Source of the DNA: Blastococcus sp. VKM Ac-2987
GTDB taxonomy: Bacteria > Actinomycetota > Actinomycetes > Mycobacteriales > Geodermatophilaceae
Length of the DNA stretch: 64,000 nucleotides
Assembly (NCBI RefSeq): GCF_026967805.1
Contig: NZ_JAPVBG010000005.1
Coordinates: forward strand, 1-64,000
Direction of reading: 5' to 3'
A program made the position numbers and the translations under genes. The notes below the pieces were generated by a model. It saw only the letters and a list, made by a program, of their open reading frames with translations. It had not been told where the DNA came from and did not search any database. Positions 25,117-34,900 of this stretch are shown in pieces; position 1 is the first letter of the stretch; every line of letters begins with the position of its first letter.

Positions 25117-27078
25117 GTGCAGGTCGCCCGGGTCGTCGTCGATGTCCCGCTGGCCCACCTGGACCGGCCATTCGACTACGCCGTCCCGGAGAAGTTCGCC
25201 GACACGGTGCAGCCGGGCTGCCGGGTGCGGGTCCGCTTCCACGGCCGGCTGGTCGACGGCGTGGTGTGGGAGCTGGCGGACACCACCGAGTTCGCGGGCA
25301 CGCTGCAGCCGCTGTCGCACGTGCCCTCCGGGGAACCGGTGCTCACCCCGCAGGTCGCCCGCCTGGTCCGCGCGGTCGCCGATCGGTACGCCGGCACCGC
25401 GAGCGACGTGCTGCGCCTGGCGCTGCCGCCGCGCCGGGCCGCCGCCGAGAAGCGGCCCGCCCCCACCCCCGAGGAGCTGCCGGGGCCGCCGGACCCGGCC
25501 GGTTTCGCCCGCTACCCGGCCGGCCCCGCCCTGCTCGGGGCGCTCGCCGAGGGGCGGCCGGCGCGCGCCGTCTGGACGGCGCTGCCCGGGGAGGACTGGC
25601 CGGCCCGGCTGGTCGAGCTGTGCCGCGCCGCGCTGTCGGGCCGGCGCGGCGCCCTGGTCGTCGTGCCCGACGGCAAGGACCTGGACCGGCTGACCGCGGC
25701 GGCGGAGCGACTGCTGCCGGAGCACTCCTTCACCGTGCTGCGGGCCGACGACTCACCGGAGAAGCGCTACCGCCGCTTCCTCGCCGCCTCGCGGGGCGCC
25801 GCGCAGGTGGTGCTGGGCACCCGGGCGGCGATGTTCGCGCCCGTCCGGGACCTCGGGCTGGTCGTCGTCTGGGACGACGGCGACGACCTGCACGCCGACG
25901 AGCACGCCCCCTACCCGCACGCCCGGGACGTGCTGGTCCAGCGGGCCTGGCTGGACTCCTGCGCCGCCGTCGTCGCCGGGACGTCGCGCACCGCCGAGGC
26001 CGCGCTGCTGGTGGAGTCCGGGTGGGCGCACGAGCTGGTCGCCGACCGTGCGGTGCTGCGCGCCGCCGCTCCCCGGGTGCAGGCGCTGGGGGACGACTTC
26101 GAGCTGGCCCGCGACGCCGCGGCCCGCACCGCCCGGCTGCCCTCGCTGGCCTACGACGCGGCGCGCAAGGCGCTGGCCGCCGGGGCGCCGGTGCTGGTGC
26201 AGGTGCCCCGGCGCGGCTACGTCCCGTCCCTGGCCTGCGCCCGCTGCCGGGCGCCGGCCCGGTGCGCCGCCTGCGCCGGCCCGCTGGGCATCTCGCCGCG
26301 GCCGGGCCCGGGCGGCAGCCGGATCCCGGCCTGCCGCTGGTGCGCCCGTCCCGCCGCCACGTTCGACTGCCCGCACTGCCACGGGACGAAGCTCCGGGCC
26401 TCGGTGGTGGGGGAGTCGCGCACCGCCGAGGAGCTCGCGCGGGCCTTCGCCGGCACGACCGTGCGCACCTCGGGCAGCACCTCCGGCGTCCTCGCCACGG
26501 TGCCGGCGGGCCCCGCGCTGGTCGTGGCCACCCCCGGGGCCGAGCCGGTGGCCGACGGCGGGTACGGCGCCGCGCTGCTGCTGGACTCGTGGGCGCTCCT
26601 CGGGCGGGCGGACCTGCGCGCCGGCGAGGAGACGCTGCGCCGCTGGACCAACGCCGCGTCGCTGGTGCGCCCGGCCTCGGCCGGGGGCCAGGTGGTCGTC
26701 GCCGCCGACGCCGGTCATCCCGTCGTCCAGGCACTGGTGCGCTGGGATCCCGGCTGGCTCGCCGAGCGGGAGCTGGCCGACCGCCGCGAGCTCGGCTTCC
26801 CGCCGGTGACCCGCATGGCGTCGCTGGTGGGCTCGCCGGCCGCGCTCGGCGACTTCCTGGCCGCCGCGCGGCTGCCCGCCGGCGCCGACCTCCTGGGGCC
26901 GGTACCGGAGCCGCCCCGGCCCGGTCAGGAGGGCGAGCGGGAGCGCTACCTGGTGCGGGTGCCGCGCAGCGAGGGTGCCGCGCTGGCGCATGCGCTGGCT
27001 GCGGTGCAGGGCGTGCGCAGCGCGCGCAAGGTGCCCGAGCACGTCCGCGTGCAGCTGGACCCGCTCACCCTGGTCTGA
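25117..27078 (+). CDS. priA: PriA-like primosomal protein N' with degenerate helicase motifs
   Basis: A 653-residue PriA family member, normally used for replication restart. The N-terminal DNA-binding domain (VARVVVDVPLAHLDRPFDY) and the central zinc region are kept: four Cys pairs CARC, CAAC, CRWC and CPHC near residues 372-430. The usual Walker A (GSGKT) is absent and the Walker B box has become WDDGDD, so ATP-driven unwinding is unlikely; this loss is known in actinobacterial PriA. GTG start with a -10-like GAGACT 6 bases upstream. Role: probably a structural loader. Confidence 0.9.
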   Translation: MQVARVVVDVPLAHLDRPFDYAVPEKFADTVQPGCRVRVRFHGRLVDGVVWELADTTEFAGTLQPLSHVPSGEPVLTPQVARLVRAVADRYAGTASDVLRLALPPRRAAAEKRPAPTPEELPGPPDPAGFARYPAGPALLGALAEGRPARAVWTALPGEDWPARLVELCRAALSGRRGALVVVPDGKDLDRLTAAAERLLPEHSFTVLRADDSPEKRYRRFLAASRGAAQVVLGTRAAMFAPVRDLGLVVVWDDGDDLHADEHAPYPHARDVLVQRAWLDSCAAVVAGTSRTAEAALLVESGWAHELVADRAVLRAAAPRVQALGDDFELARDAAARTARLPSLAYDAARKALAAGAPVLVQVPRRGYVPSLACARCRAPARCAACAGPLGISPRPGPGGSRIPACRWCARPAATFDCPHCHGTKLRASVVGESRTAEELARAFAGTTVRTSGSTSGVLATVPAGPALVVATPGAEPVADGGYGAALLLDSWALLGRADLRAGEETLRRWTNAASLVRPASAGGQVVVAADAGHPVVQALVRWDPGWLAERELADRRELGFPPVTRMASLVGSPAALGDFLAAARLPAGADLLGPVPEPPRPGQEGERERYLVRVPRSEGAALAHALAAVQGVRSARKVPEHVRVQLDPLTLV

Positions 27079-27096
27079 GGCTGCCAGCATGGCCCC

Positions 27097-27822
27097 GTGC
27101 GGACGATCGGGCTGCTGGGCGGGATGAGCTGGGAGAGCAGCGCCCTCTACTACCGGCTGCTCAACGAGACGGTGCGGGACCGGCTCGGGGGGCTGCACTC
27201 CGCCAGGTGCCTGCTGCTGTCGGTCGACTTCGCCGGCATCGAGCGGCTGCAGGCGGCCGGGGACTGGGCCGCCGCGGGTGCGCTGCTCGCTACCGACGCC
27301 CGGGCGCTGCAGGCCGCCGGGGCCGACGTGGTGGTCCTGTGCACCAACACCATGCACACGGTCGCCGACGTGGTCGCCGACGCGATCGACGTGCCGCTGC
27401 TGCACATCGGCGACAGCACCGCCGGAGCCGTCACGGCGGCGGGTCTGTCGTGCATCGGCCTGCTCGGTACCCGGTACACGATGGAGCAGCCGTTCATGGC
27501 CGACCGGCTCGCGGCCGCCGGCCTGGAGGTGCTGGTGCCCGAGAAGGCCGACCGGGACCGGGTGCACCGGGTCATCTACGAGGAGCTGGTGCTCGGCATC
27601 GTCCGGGACGAGTCGCGGCAGGCCTACCGCGACGTGGTCGACCGGCTGGTCGCGCGCGGAGCGCGGGGCGTGGTGCTCGGGTGCACCGAGATCGAGCTGC
27701 TCATCGGTCCGGACGACGTCGACGTCCCGACGTTCCCCACGACGGCGCTGCACGTGGCCGCGGCCGTCGAGGCCGCGCTGGCGTCGGACGGCGCGGCGCC
27801 GCCACCTACGATCACCGGGTGA
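27097..27822 (+). CDS. Aspartate/glutamate racemase family protein
   Basis: A 241-residue cofactor-independent racemase. Both catalytic Cys are present, in VLCTNTMH near residue 84 and LGCTEIEL near 195, with the N-terminal [16 protein letters not shown] typical of the aspartate racemase (YgeA/RacX) branch. The GTG start is preceded by CAGCAT 6 bases upstream and no Shine-Dalgarno, suggesting a leaderless start. It overlaps def by 4 bases. The substrate amino acid is not certain. Confidence 0.88.
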   Translation: MRTIGLLGGMSWESSALYYRLLNETVRDRLGGLHSARCLLLSVDFAGIERLQAAGDWAAAGALLATDARALQAAGADVVVLCTNTMHTVADVVADAIDVPLLHIGDSTAGAVTAAGLSCIGLLGTRYTMEQPFMADRLAAAGLEVLVPEKADRDRVHRVIYEELVLGIVRDESRQAYRDVVDRLVARGARGVVLGCTEIELLIGPDDVDVPTFPTTALHVAAAVEAALASDGAAPPPTITG

Positions 27823-28352
27823 GCGTCACCCCCATCCGGCTGTACCACGACCCGGTGCTGCACCAGCCCGCGGCACCGGTCGTCGACTTCGACCAGGAGC
27901 TGCGGCAGCTCGTCACCGACCTGACCGAGACCATGCAGGCGGCCGGGGGCGCCGGGCTCGCAGCTCCGCAGATCGGTGTCGGGCTGCGGGTGTTCACCTG
28001 GTACGTCGACGGCGAGGTGGGCCACCTGGTCAACCCGGACGTCGTCCCGGTGGGCGAAGAGGTGCAGGACGGCCCGGAGGGCTGCCTGTCCATCCCCGAC
28101 CTGCGCTACGACTGCCGCCGGCACCTGCACGTGGTCGCCTCCGGCTGGAACGTGCACGGCGACCCGGTGCGGGTCGAGGGCTCCGAGCTGCTGGCCCGCG
28201 CCATCCAGCACGAGACCGACCACCTCGACGGCGTCCTGTTCGTCGACCGGCTCGCCGACGCCGACCGGGTCGCCGCGCTCGCCGAGATCCAGGCCGCCGA
28301 GTGGGCCGGCTACGGCAGCTACCTCCCCGTCGTGAAGGTGAGCCCCCACTGA
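27819..28352 (+). CDS. def: Peptide deformylase
   Basis: Removes the formyl group from new proteins. The 177-residue metalloenzyme has all three motifs: [11 protein letters not shown] (near residue 43), EGCLSIP (near 88, with the metal Cys) and QHETDHLDG (near 129, with two metal His and the catalytic Glu). The GTG start overlaps the racemase stop. Its stop overlaps the fmt start, so def and fmt are translationally coupled. Confidence 0.97.
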   Translation: MSVTPIRLYHDPVLHQPAAPVVDFDQELRQLVTDLTETMQAAGGAGLAAPQIGVGLRVFTWYVDGEVGHLVNPDVVPVGEEVQDGPEGCLSIPDLRYDCRRHLHVVASGWNVHGDPVRVEGSELLARAIQHETDHLDGVLFVDRLADADRVAALAEIQAAEWAGYGSYLPVVKVSPH

Positions 28353-29281
28353 AGCTCCTGTTCGCCGGCACCCCGGCGCCCGCCGTCCCCTCGCTGGAGG
28401 CGCTGCTCGCCTCCGACCACGAGGTCGTCGCCGTGCTCACCCGCCCCGACGCCCGCTCCGGCCGCGGCCGGAAGGTGAGCCGCGCCCCGGTGGCCGAGCG
28501 CGCCGACGCCGCCGGCCTCCCGGTGCTGCAGCCGCGCTCGCCCCGGGAACCGGATTTCCTGGAGCAGCTGGCCGGGCTCGAGGTCGACTGCGCGCCGGTC
28601 GTCGCCTACGGCGCCCTGGTGCCCCGGGCGGCGCTGGACCTCCCGCGGCACGGTTGGGTGAACCTGCACTTCTCGCTGCTGCCGGCCTGGCGCGGTGCCG
28701 CGCCGGTGCAGCACGCGATCATGGCCGGCGACGAGGTGACCGGCGCCTCGACGTTCCTCCTGGAGGCCGGCCTAGACACCGGGCCGGTCTACGGCACCCT
28801 CACCGAGGCCATCGGTCCCCGGGACACCGCCGGTGAACTGCTCGACCGGCTGGCGGTCAGCGGCGCCGCGCTGCTCGTGGCCACCCTGGACGGCATCGCC
28901 GCCGGCGCGCTGGAGCCGCAGCCGCAGCCCCCCGACGGGATCAGCCTGGCGCCCAAGGTGGAGACCGCCGACGCCCGGGTGGACTGGGCGCTGCCCGCGC
29001 ACGTCGTCGACCGGCGGGTCCGCGGCGTCACGCCGGCGCCCGGCGCCTGGACGACGTGGCGGGGCGAGCGGATGCGGCTGGGTCCCGTCGGCCCGGTGCC
29101 GGACGGCCCGTCGCTGGAGCCGGGGGAGCTGCTGGTCGAGGCCGGGAGCGTCCTCGTGGGCACCGGCAACGGCCCGGTGCGGCTGGACCAGGTGCAGCCC
29201 GCGGGCAAGCGAATGCTGCCGGCCGCGGACTGGGCCCGCGGGGCGCGCCCCGCCCCGGACGAGCGGCTGGGCGGCGAGTGA
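28349..29281 (+). CDS. fmt: Methionyl-tRNA formyltransferase
   Basis: Formylates initiator Met-tRNA. The 310-residue protein has [17 protein letters not shown] at the N-terminus, [20 protein letters not shown] near residue 105, and the C-terminal OB domain. The best start is a CTG at 28349: it has AAGGTGAG six bases upstream, overlaps the def stop by 4 bases (CTGA) as elsewhere in this operon, and gives the expected (M)KLLFAGTP. No ATG, GTG or TTG in frame gives a sensible N-terminus. Confidence 0.92.
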   Translation: MKLLFAGTPAPAVPSLEALLASDHEVVAVLTRPDARSGRGRKVSRAPVAERADAAGLPVLQPRSPREPDFLEQLAGLEVDCAPVVAYGALVPRAALDLPRHGWVNLHFSLLPAWRGAAPVQHAIMAGDEVTGASTFLLEAGLDTGPVYGTLTEAIGPRDTAGELLDRLAVSGAALLVATLDGIAAGALEPQPQPPDGISLAPKVETADARVDWALPAHVVDRRVRGVTPAPGAWTTWRGERMRLGPVGPVPDGPSLEPGELLVEAGSVLVGTGNGPVRLDQVQPAGKRMLPAADWARGARPAPDERLGGE

Positions 29282-30663
29282 CCCGCCCACCGCGCAAGGG
29301 GGGCTCCGGCCGGCGCCGGCACCCCGCCACCCGGCGGCCGGTGCTGGACGGCGCCCGGCTGACCGCCTACGACGTGCTGGACGCCGTCTCCTCGCGCGAG
29401 GCGTTCGCCAACCTGCTGCTGCCGCAGCTGCTCCGGGAGCGGCAGCTGGACGAGCGGGACGCCGCCTTCGCCACCCAGCTGGCCTACGGCACGCTGCGGG
29501 CGCAGGGCACGCTCGACGCCGTCCTGACCGGGCTGGTGTCCCGGCCGCTGGCCGAGCTGGACCCGCGCGTGCTCGACCTGCTGCGGCTGGGGGCGTACCA
29601 GATCGTCGACCTCCGGGTGCCCTCGCACGCGGCCGTGGACACCACCGTGGACCTGACCCGCGGCATCGTCGGCACCGGCGCCTCCGGCCTGGTCAACGCG
29701 GTGCTGCGCAAGGTCGCCGCCGGTGGCGACCGGGCCGCGTGGCTGGCCGCGCTCGGCGCCGAGGGCGACGAGCGGCTAGGGCTGGCCACCGACCACCCCC
29801 GGTGGATCGTCGACGCCTGGCGGGATGCGCTGGGCGACGAGGGCGAGCTGGAGCCCGCCCTGCTGGCCGACGACGTCGCGCCCGAGGTGCACCTGGTCGC
29901 CCGTCGCGTGGGGCGCGACGTGCTCGCCGAGGAGTCCGGCGGGCAGCCCGGTCCGTGGTCGCCGTTCGCGGTGCGCCTGGGTGGGGGCGATCCCGGCCGG
30001 CTGGCGTCGGTGCGCTCCGGGCGCGCGGCGGTGCAGGACGAGGGCAGCCAGCTCGCCGCGCTGCTGCTGGCCCGGGCGCCGGTGGAGGGGCCGGAGAGCG
30101 CGTGGCTCGACATGTGCGCGGGGCCCGGGGGCAAGGCGGGGCTGCTCGCCGTCACCCGGCCCGAGGGGGTGCGGCTGACCGCGGCCGATCGTGCGCCGCA
30201 CCGGGCCGAGCTGGTCGCCCAGGCGCTGCGCGGCGAGGAGGACGTCGAGGTGATGGCCGCCGACGGCACGCAGCCGCCCTGGGCGCCGGGCTCCTTCGAC
30301 CGGGTGCTGCTGGACGCGCCGTGCACCGGGCTCGGTGCGCTGCGCCGCCGGCCGGAGGTGCGCTGGCGCCGGACGGCCGAGGACGTCGCCCCGCTGGCCG
30401 AGCTGCAGACGGCGCTGCTGGACAGCGCGCTGCGTTCGGTGCGCGTCGGCGGGGTGGTCGCCTACGTGACCTGCTCGCCGCACACGGCGGAGACCGTCGC
30501 GGTGGTCGACGCCGCAGCCGCCCGTGACGACGTGGCGGTGGTCCCGGTGGCCCCGCTGTTCCCGGAGGTGCCCGGCATCGGACGGGGCGACTTCGGGCAG
30601 CTGTGGCCGCACCGGCACGGCACCGACGCGATGTTCATGGCGCTGCTCCGCCGTACCGGCTGA
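29278..30663 (+). CDS. rsmB: 16S rRNA m5C967 methyltransferase RsmB
   Basis: A 461-residue methyltransferase. An N-terminal NusB-like domain (about 30-165) is followed by the SAM-dependent RsmB/Nop2 domain, with SAM motif [14 protein letters not shown] near 278. The two catalytic Cys are in [18 protein letters not shown] near 347 and [10 protein letters not shown] near 398. The first 25 residues are basic. The GTG start overlaps fmt by 4 bases. This is the last gene of the racemase-def-fmt-rsmB unit. Confidence 0.95.
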   Translation: MTRPPRKGGSGRRRHPATRRPVLDGARLTAYDVLDAVSSREAFANLLLPQLLRERQLDERDAAFATQLAYGTLRAQGTLDAVLTGLVSRPLAELDPRVLDLLRLGAYQIVDLRVPSHAAVDTTVDLTRGIVGTGASGLVNAVLRKVAAGGDRAAWLAALGAEGDERLGLATDHPRWIVDAWRDALGDEGELEPALLADDVAPEVHLVARRVGRDVLAEESGGQPGPWSPFAVRLGGGDPGRLASVRSGRAAVQDEGSQLAALLLARAPVEGPESAWLDMCAGPGGKAGLLAVTRPEGVRLTAADRAPHRAELVAQALRGEEDVEVMAADGTQPPWAPGSFDRVLLDAPCTGLGALRRRPEVRWRRTAEDVAPLAELQTALLDSALRSVRVGGVVAYVTCSPHTAETVAVVDAAAARDDVAVVPVAPLFPEVPGIGRGDFGQLWPHRHGTDAMFMALLRRTG

Positions 30664-30675
30664 GGCCCCGGCCGC

Positions 30676-30681
30676 TACGGT
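30676..30681 (+). promoter_or_regulatory. Candidate -10 (leaderless) of the GNAT-like gene
   Basis: TACGGT matches TANNNT and lies exactly 7 bases before the ATG at 30689; no Shine-Dalgarno is present in between. Confidence 0.5.
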
Positions 30682-30688
30682 GCCGTCC

Positions 30689-31189
30689 ATGGCGTGGTTG
30701 CCGGACGACTTCTCCCACCCGGTGCGTGCCGAGCTGGACACCGGGGAGCACCTGCGCCCGATGGGTGCGGCGGACACCGAGATCGACCACCCGGCCGTCA
30801 TGGGGTCGCGGGAGCGGCTGTGGTCGATCTACGGCGAGGCGTGGGGGTGGCCGCCGGCGCACATGACCGTCGAGGCGGACCGCGAGGACCTCGCCCACCA
30901 CGAACGGGAGATCGCCGCGCACGAGAGCTTCCTCTACGGGGTCTTCCCCGAGGACGAGGCCGAGCTGCTCGGCTGCGTCTACATCGATCCGCCCACCAAG
31001 GTCGGCGGCGTCGGGGCCGAGGTGTCGTGGTGGGTCGTCGACCGGCTGGTCGGCAGCCCGGCCGAGCGGGCCCTGGACGAGTTCGTGCCCCGCTGGCCGG
31101 CCGAGGGCTGGCCGCTGCCCGCGCCGCCCCGATTCGTGGGCCGGGACCTCTACTGGGCCGAGTGGAACGCCCTGCCCGCTCGGGACTGA
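30689..31189 (+). CDS. GNAT-like N-acetyltransferase protein
   Basis: A 166-residue soluble protein. The part FLYGVFPEDEAELLGCVYID, followed by GAEVSWWVV, resembles the beta4-alpha3 core of GNAT acetyltransferases, but the acetyl-CoA loop is weak, so the activity is uncertain. It starts at an ATG with a -10-like TACGGT 7 bases upstream and is probably leaderless. It lies in the block of accessory genes that separates rsmB from rpe. Confidence 0.6.
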   Translation: MAWLPDDFSHPVRAELDTGEHLRPMGAADTEIDHPAVMGSRERLWSIYGEAWGWPPAHMTVEADREDLAHHEREIAAHESFLYGVFPEDEAELLGCVYIDPPTKVGGVGAEVSWWVVDRLVGSPAERALDEFVPRWPAEGWPLPAPPRFVGRDLYWAEWNALPARD

Positions 31190-31319
31190 CCGCGCGCCGC
31201 GGCACCCTCCTCGCCCCAGTCGCAGTCGCCCGTTCCCGCCCACGCGGGCACCCCGCCCCGGCGCCCGTGGCGCGTGGCGATGTGCTCGCGGGCCGACCTG
31301 CCTCCTCTAGGTCCCCGGG

Positions 31320-33143
31320 TCAGAAGGGAGCCGGGTCGTGGCTGGGCGTGGCCGGTTCGGGTGGGTGGGCTGATGGCCGTCGGTCGGGCGGCCCTCGGTC
31401 GGGTGGCCAGCCTGGTGGTGGTGTGTCGGGGGGTGGCGGGCCGGTGGCGGTCATGCCGGGTGGGCGGGTGGTGCGGGTGACGCCGCTGGGGGTGGTGACG
31501 GTCAGCGCGCCGTCGGGGGTCATGGTGAACCGCCAGCCGGGGGCGAAGGTCTTGAGCCGGTGGTGGCGGCGGCACAGGCAGCACAGGTTCTGGCAGGTCG
31601 TGGTGCCGCCGTCGGCGTGGGGCAGGACGTGGTCCAGGTCGGCCCAGCCGGCGCGGTTGGCGCAGCCGGGGTGGCGGCAGCCGCGGTCGCGGCTGGTGGT
31701 GAAGCGGTGCTGGGCGGCGGTGGGCCGGTACCGGTCGGTGCCTGCCGGTGGACCCAGGACCGGGCAGCCGCAGTCGGTGCCGGGGTGGGCGGGGCAGCCG
31801 CGGCGGGCCAGCCGGGTCAGCTCGCCGCGGGTGGCGGTGGCCCGGAGGGCGCCGGTGGCCGGGTCCTGCAGCGAGATGCCCAGGGTGCCGCCGGTCGGTG
31901 CCTGCAGCCCGCCGGGGCACAGCGCGTCGAGGAACTCGAGCAGTTCGCGCAGCTGGCCGGCGGTGATCGGCTGCCCGTTCACCTCCGCCGGCGCGATCCG
32001 GCGGCAGGCCACCCCGGCATCCGGTGGGCAGGCGGCGGCCTGGTCCAGCGCGGCGGACCCCGACGAGGCGGCGGGCCGCGATCGGTCCCCGGGCGCCGGC
32101 GAGTTGCCACGCACCGGCGGGTCTCCTGGGGCCGGCGGGTGTCCGGTGTCCGGGGTGGTGTCGGGTGGGTGGGGGAGCTGGTGGCCGACCGCGCAGTTGT
32201 CGTGGCCGGCGGCGGCGGCGAGCAGGGCACCGACCGGGGCGAGCACGTCCAGGTGCGCGGTGACCGGCGGCCGGCTGGTGTCCCAGGGCCGCAGCACCAG
32301 ATCGGCCAGCGCGGCCACCCGCAGCGACCCGATCGGCCGGGCCGGGTCATCGGTCTTGGCCAGTCGCGCGTAGCGGTCGACGGTGTCCCGGATCGCGGCG
32401 GCCAGCGGCTGGGGGGCGAACACCGACAGCTCGGCCATCCCGTCCGGTGCCGGGCGCACCACCACGTCGGCGCAGCGCTCGGCCTGGGCGCGGCGGCGCT
32501 CGGCGGCCGCGGCGTCGTGGCGCAGCACCTCCCGGCGCACCGCGGCCCGCAGCCGGGTCACCGCCAGCTCCCCGGCGCCGGGCAGCACCGCGGCCTCCAC
32601 CGCCGCGACCGCCTGCGGTGCCAGCTGGCGGACCGGCCCGGCCAGCTCGGCGGCCACCGCCCGCGCCCGCGGCCAGCCCAGCCCGTCATCGGCCAGCGCG
32701 GCCCAGGTGACCGGCAGGTGCCGCACCAGCGTGGTGCACAGCTCGATGTGCGTGGTGGCTTCCGCCCGGGAGCAGTTCAGCACCATCGCCAGCTCGTCGG
32801 CGAAGAACTCGCTCACCCCCGCCGCCGGCGGGTGGCCGGCACCGGCCACCCAGTCCGGTGACGCCGCCCCCGGCTCGCCGACCTGCCGGTCGGCGCTGTC
32901 GGGGCGGCGGCCGGCCAGCTCGCAGATCAACTCCGCCCGGTAGGCGGCCAGCGCCGACTCCGCACGCCCGATCCGCTGCAGCTCCAGCGCGATCTCCGCA
33001 TCGGTGCGGGCCGCGACCGGCATCGCCTCACCCAACCGGGTCGGCCGCACCGACACCCCCGACGGGACCAGCTCCCCCGGCCACGACGACAGGTCCAGCA
33101 CGTCGACCGTCAGGCCGACCCCGAACCCACCACCTTCGAACAC
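31320..33143 (-). CDS. DUF222 / HNH endonuclease ('13E12' repeat family)
   Basis: A 607-residue protein. The N-terminal DUF222 region (about 40-300) is followed by a Pro-rich, low-complexity linker near 320-370. A zinc HNH nuclease domain near 485-535 reads CRHPGC, LDHVLPHADGGTT, NLCCLCRRHH. The tail is again Pro-rich. These proteins are multicopy in actinobacteria and look like selfish or mobile elements, though their role is unproven. The GTG start gives the common MFE N-terminus; a partial SOS-box-like dyad overlaps it. The G+C and codon use look like the host's, so any transfer is not recent. Confidence 0.88.
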   Translation of the reverse strand: MFEGGGFGVGLTVDVLDLSSWPGELVPSGVSVRPTRLGEAMPVAARTDAEIALELQRIGRAESALAAYRAELICELAGRRPDSADRQVGEPGAASPDWVAGAGHPPAAGVSEFFADELAMVLNCSRAEATTHIELCTTLVRHLPVTWAALADDGLGWPRARAVAAELAGPVRQLAPQAVAAVEAAVLPGAGELAVTRLRAAVRREVLRHDAAAAERRRAQAERCADVVVRPAPDGMAELSVFAPQPLAAAIRDTVDRYARLAKTDDPARPIGSLRVAALADLVLRPWDTSRPPVTAHLDVLAPVGALLAAAAGHDNCAVGHQLPHPPDTTPDTGHPPAPGDPPVRGNSPAPGDRSRPAASSGSAALDQAAACPPDAGVACRRIAPAEVNGQPITAGQLRELLEFLDALCPGGLQAPTGGTLGISLQDPATGALRATATRGELTRLARRGCPAHPGTDCGCPVLGPPAGTDRYRPTAAQHRFTTSRDRGCRHPGCANRAGWADLDHVLPHADGGTTTCQNLCCLCRRHHRLKTFAPGWRFTMTPDGALTVTTPSGVTRTTRPPGMTATGPPPPDTPPPGWPPDRGPPDRRPSAHPPEPATPSHDPAPF

Positions 33144-33151
33144 ATGAGCGA
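33136..33151 (-). promoter_or_regulatory. Possible LexA (SOS) box overlapping the DUF222-HNH start
   Basis: On the minus strand the sequence reads TCGCTC-N4-GTTCGA; the actinobacterial SOS consensus is TCGAAC-N4-GTTCGA, so 10 of 12 positions match. Members of the 13E12 family are reported in the mycobacterial LexA regulon, which makes the match more credible. It overlaps the start codon. Confidence 0.35.
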
Positions 33152-33195
33152 ACCTATCGACGGGGCCCGACAGTTTTCGCCAGTGCAGGCCGGGA

Positions 33196-33285
33196 TCAGC
33201 CCGTCAGCCCGGCGACGAGGCCGATCAGGAACGCGAGCGCGAGCACCGCGCCCACCGCGAGGAGCACGGTGCGCGGCCGGGTCAC
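33196..33285 (-). CDS. Possible 29-residue single-span membrane peptide
   Basis: Reads MTRPRTVLLAVGAVLALAFL then IGLVAGLTG: a short basic head and one clear membrane helix. The GTG has GGGAG about 7 bases upstream. It sits alone between the ALDH terminator and the DUF222-HNH gene. With only 29 codons it could be chance; the basic-then-hydrophobic pattern is the only support. Confidence 0.35.
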   Translation of the reverse strand: MTRPRTVLLAVGAVLALAFLIGLVAGLTG

Positions 33286-33309
33286 CCAGCGCTCCCACTG
33301 GCCCGCGGG

Positions 33310-33340
33310 CCGGGCGGGCCCCCGCCGTGGGCCCGCCCGG
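33310..33340 (-). terminator. Terminator of the aldehyde dehydrogenase gene
   Basis: A perfect 12-bp G/C stem: CCGGGCGGGCCC (33310-33321) pairs with GGGCCCGCCCGG (33329-33340) around a 7-base loop. It starts 6 bases after the ALDH stop codon on the minus strand. Confidence 0.75.
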
Positions 33341-33346
33341 GAGCGC

Positions 33347-34825
33347 TCAGAAGGGGAACTGCCGGCGGGTGTGCTGGACGCTGATCCAGTGGTCGGTGGT
33401 GAACTCCTCGATCGCCCACTCGCCGCCGAACCGGCCGAGCCCGGAGTCCTTCTCGCCACCGAACGCGGTGTTGTTCTCGTCGTTGAGCGGGGAGTCGTTG
33501 ACGTGGGTCATGCCCGCCTCCACCTGCAGGGCGAAGTTCACCCCGCGCAGCGTGTCCCGGGTGAAGACGGCGCTGGAGAGCCCGTACTCGGTGTCGTTGG
33601 CGATCGCCAGCGCCTCGGCCTCGTCGCCGGCCCGGATGATCGTCGCGACCGGGCCGAAGACCTCCTGCCGGGCGGTGGCGACGTCGTTGGTGCCCAGGAG
33701 CACGTGCGGCGGCAGCACCGAGCCGATCGGGCCGCTGGGGTCGCCGCCGAGCAGCTGCTCGGCGCCGTCGGATATCGACTGAGCGACCTTCTGCTGGATG
33801 CCCTCGAGCTGCTTGGCGTTGATGATCGGGCCGATCACGGTGTCGGCCTCGGTCGGGTCGCCGGCCTTGAGCCCCCGCACCCGCGCCACGTAGCGGTCGA
33901 CGAACTCGTCGTGCACGGCGGCGTCCACCACGATGCGGTTGGTGATCATGCAGACCTGGCCCTGGTGGAAGAACTTCCCGAACACGGCGGCGTCCACCGC
34001 GTACTCCAGGTCGGCGTCGTCCAGCACCACCAGCGGACCGTTGCCGCCGAGCTCCAGCGAGAGCTTCTTGAGCCCGGCCTTCTCGGCGATCCCCTTGCCG
34101 ACCGGGGTGGACCCGGTGAAGGAGACGACGCGCGGCGTCGGGTGGCTGACCATCGCGTCACCGATGTCGCGGCCGGCGCCGATGACCACCGAGAGCACGC
34201 CCGGGGGCAGGCCGGCCTCCTCGTAGACCTTGGCCAGCAGCAGGCCGCCGGTCACCGGGGTGTCGCCGGCCGGCTTGAGGACGACGGCGTTGCCGAGCGC
34301 CAGTGCCGGCGCCACCGAGCGGTTGGACAGGTGCATCGGCACGTTCCACGGGCTGATCACCGCGACCACGCCGACCGGACGGCGGTAGACGCGGCTCTCC
34401 TTGCCCTCGATGTCGGCCGGCAGGATCCGGCCCTCCATGCGGTACGGGTAGGACGACGCCTCGTGGAAGTCGCGGAGGGTGATCGCGTACTCGAACTCGG
34501 CGGCGGGTGCGGCGGCGCCGCTCTCCCGGATGTGCCAGTCGACGATCTCGTCCTTGCGGGCCTCCATGATCCGGGCGGCGCGGCGCATCACGTCGGCGCG
34601 GTCGCTGGGCAGCCGGGCGGCCCACTCGCGCTGGGCCCCCTTGGCCGCCGCGTAGGCCTCGTCGAGGTCGTCGGCGTCCGCGAGCGGGATCTCGGTCAGC
34701 GTCTCGCCGGTGTAGGGGTCGGTGTCGGTGGCGGTCTTCCCCGCACGGCCGGCGCGCCAGGTACCGCCGATGGGCATCCGGTCGAAGCCGTCGTAGCGGG
34801 CGGGGGTCGAGGGGTCGGAAGCCAT
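33347..34825 (-). CDS. Aldehyde dehydrogenase (benzaldehyde/vanillin-type)
   Basis: A 492-residue NAD(P)-dependent ALDH. The general base Glu is in LELGGNGP near residue 256 and the catalytic Cys in [10 protein letters not shown] near 290; PWNVPMHL and [11 protein letters not shown] are the cofactor-binding motifs. The C-terminus [17 protein letters not shown] is typical of aromatic-aldehyde dehydrogenases. The true substrate is not shown by context. It is a single gene with its own terminator. Confidence 0.88.
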   Translation of the reverse strand: MASDPSTPARYDGFDRMPIGGTWRAGRAGKTATDTDPYTGETLTEIPLADADDLDEAYAAAKGAQREWAARLPSDRADVMRRAARIMEARKDEIVDWHIRESGAAAPAAEFEYAITLRDFHEASSYPYRMEGRILPADIEGKESRVYRRPVGVVAVISPWNVPMHLSNRSVAPALALGNAVVLKPAGDTPVTGGLLLAKVYEEAGLPPGVLSVVIGAGRDIGDAMVSHPTPRVVSFTGSTPVGKGIAEKAGLKKLSLELGGNGPLVVLDDADLEYAVDAAVFGKFFHQGQVCMITNRIVVDAAVHDEFVDRYVARVRGLKAGDPTEADTVIGPIINAKQLEGIQQKVAQSISDGAEQLLGGDPSGPIGSVLPPHVLLGTNDVATARQEVFGPVATIIRAGDEAEALAIANDTEYGLSSAVFTRDTLRGVNFALQVEAGMTHVNDSPLNDENNTAFGGEKDSGLGRFGGEWAIEEFTTDHWISVQHTRRQFPF

Positions 34826-34900
34826 GCATCGGGCCCTACCCGGTCGGGTGCCACGGACACGTCGCCCCCTCGTCGCCGGCCGTCCGCCGGTGCGGCCCGG

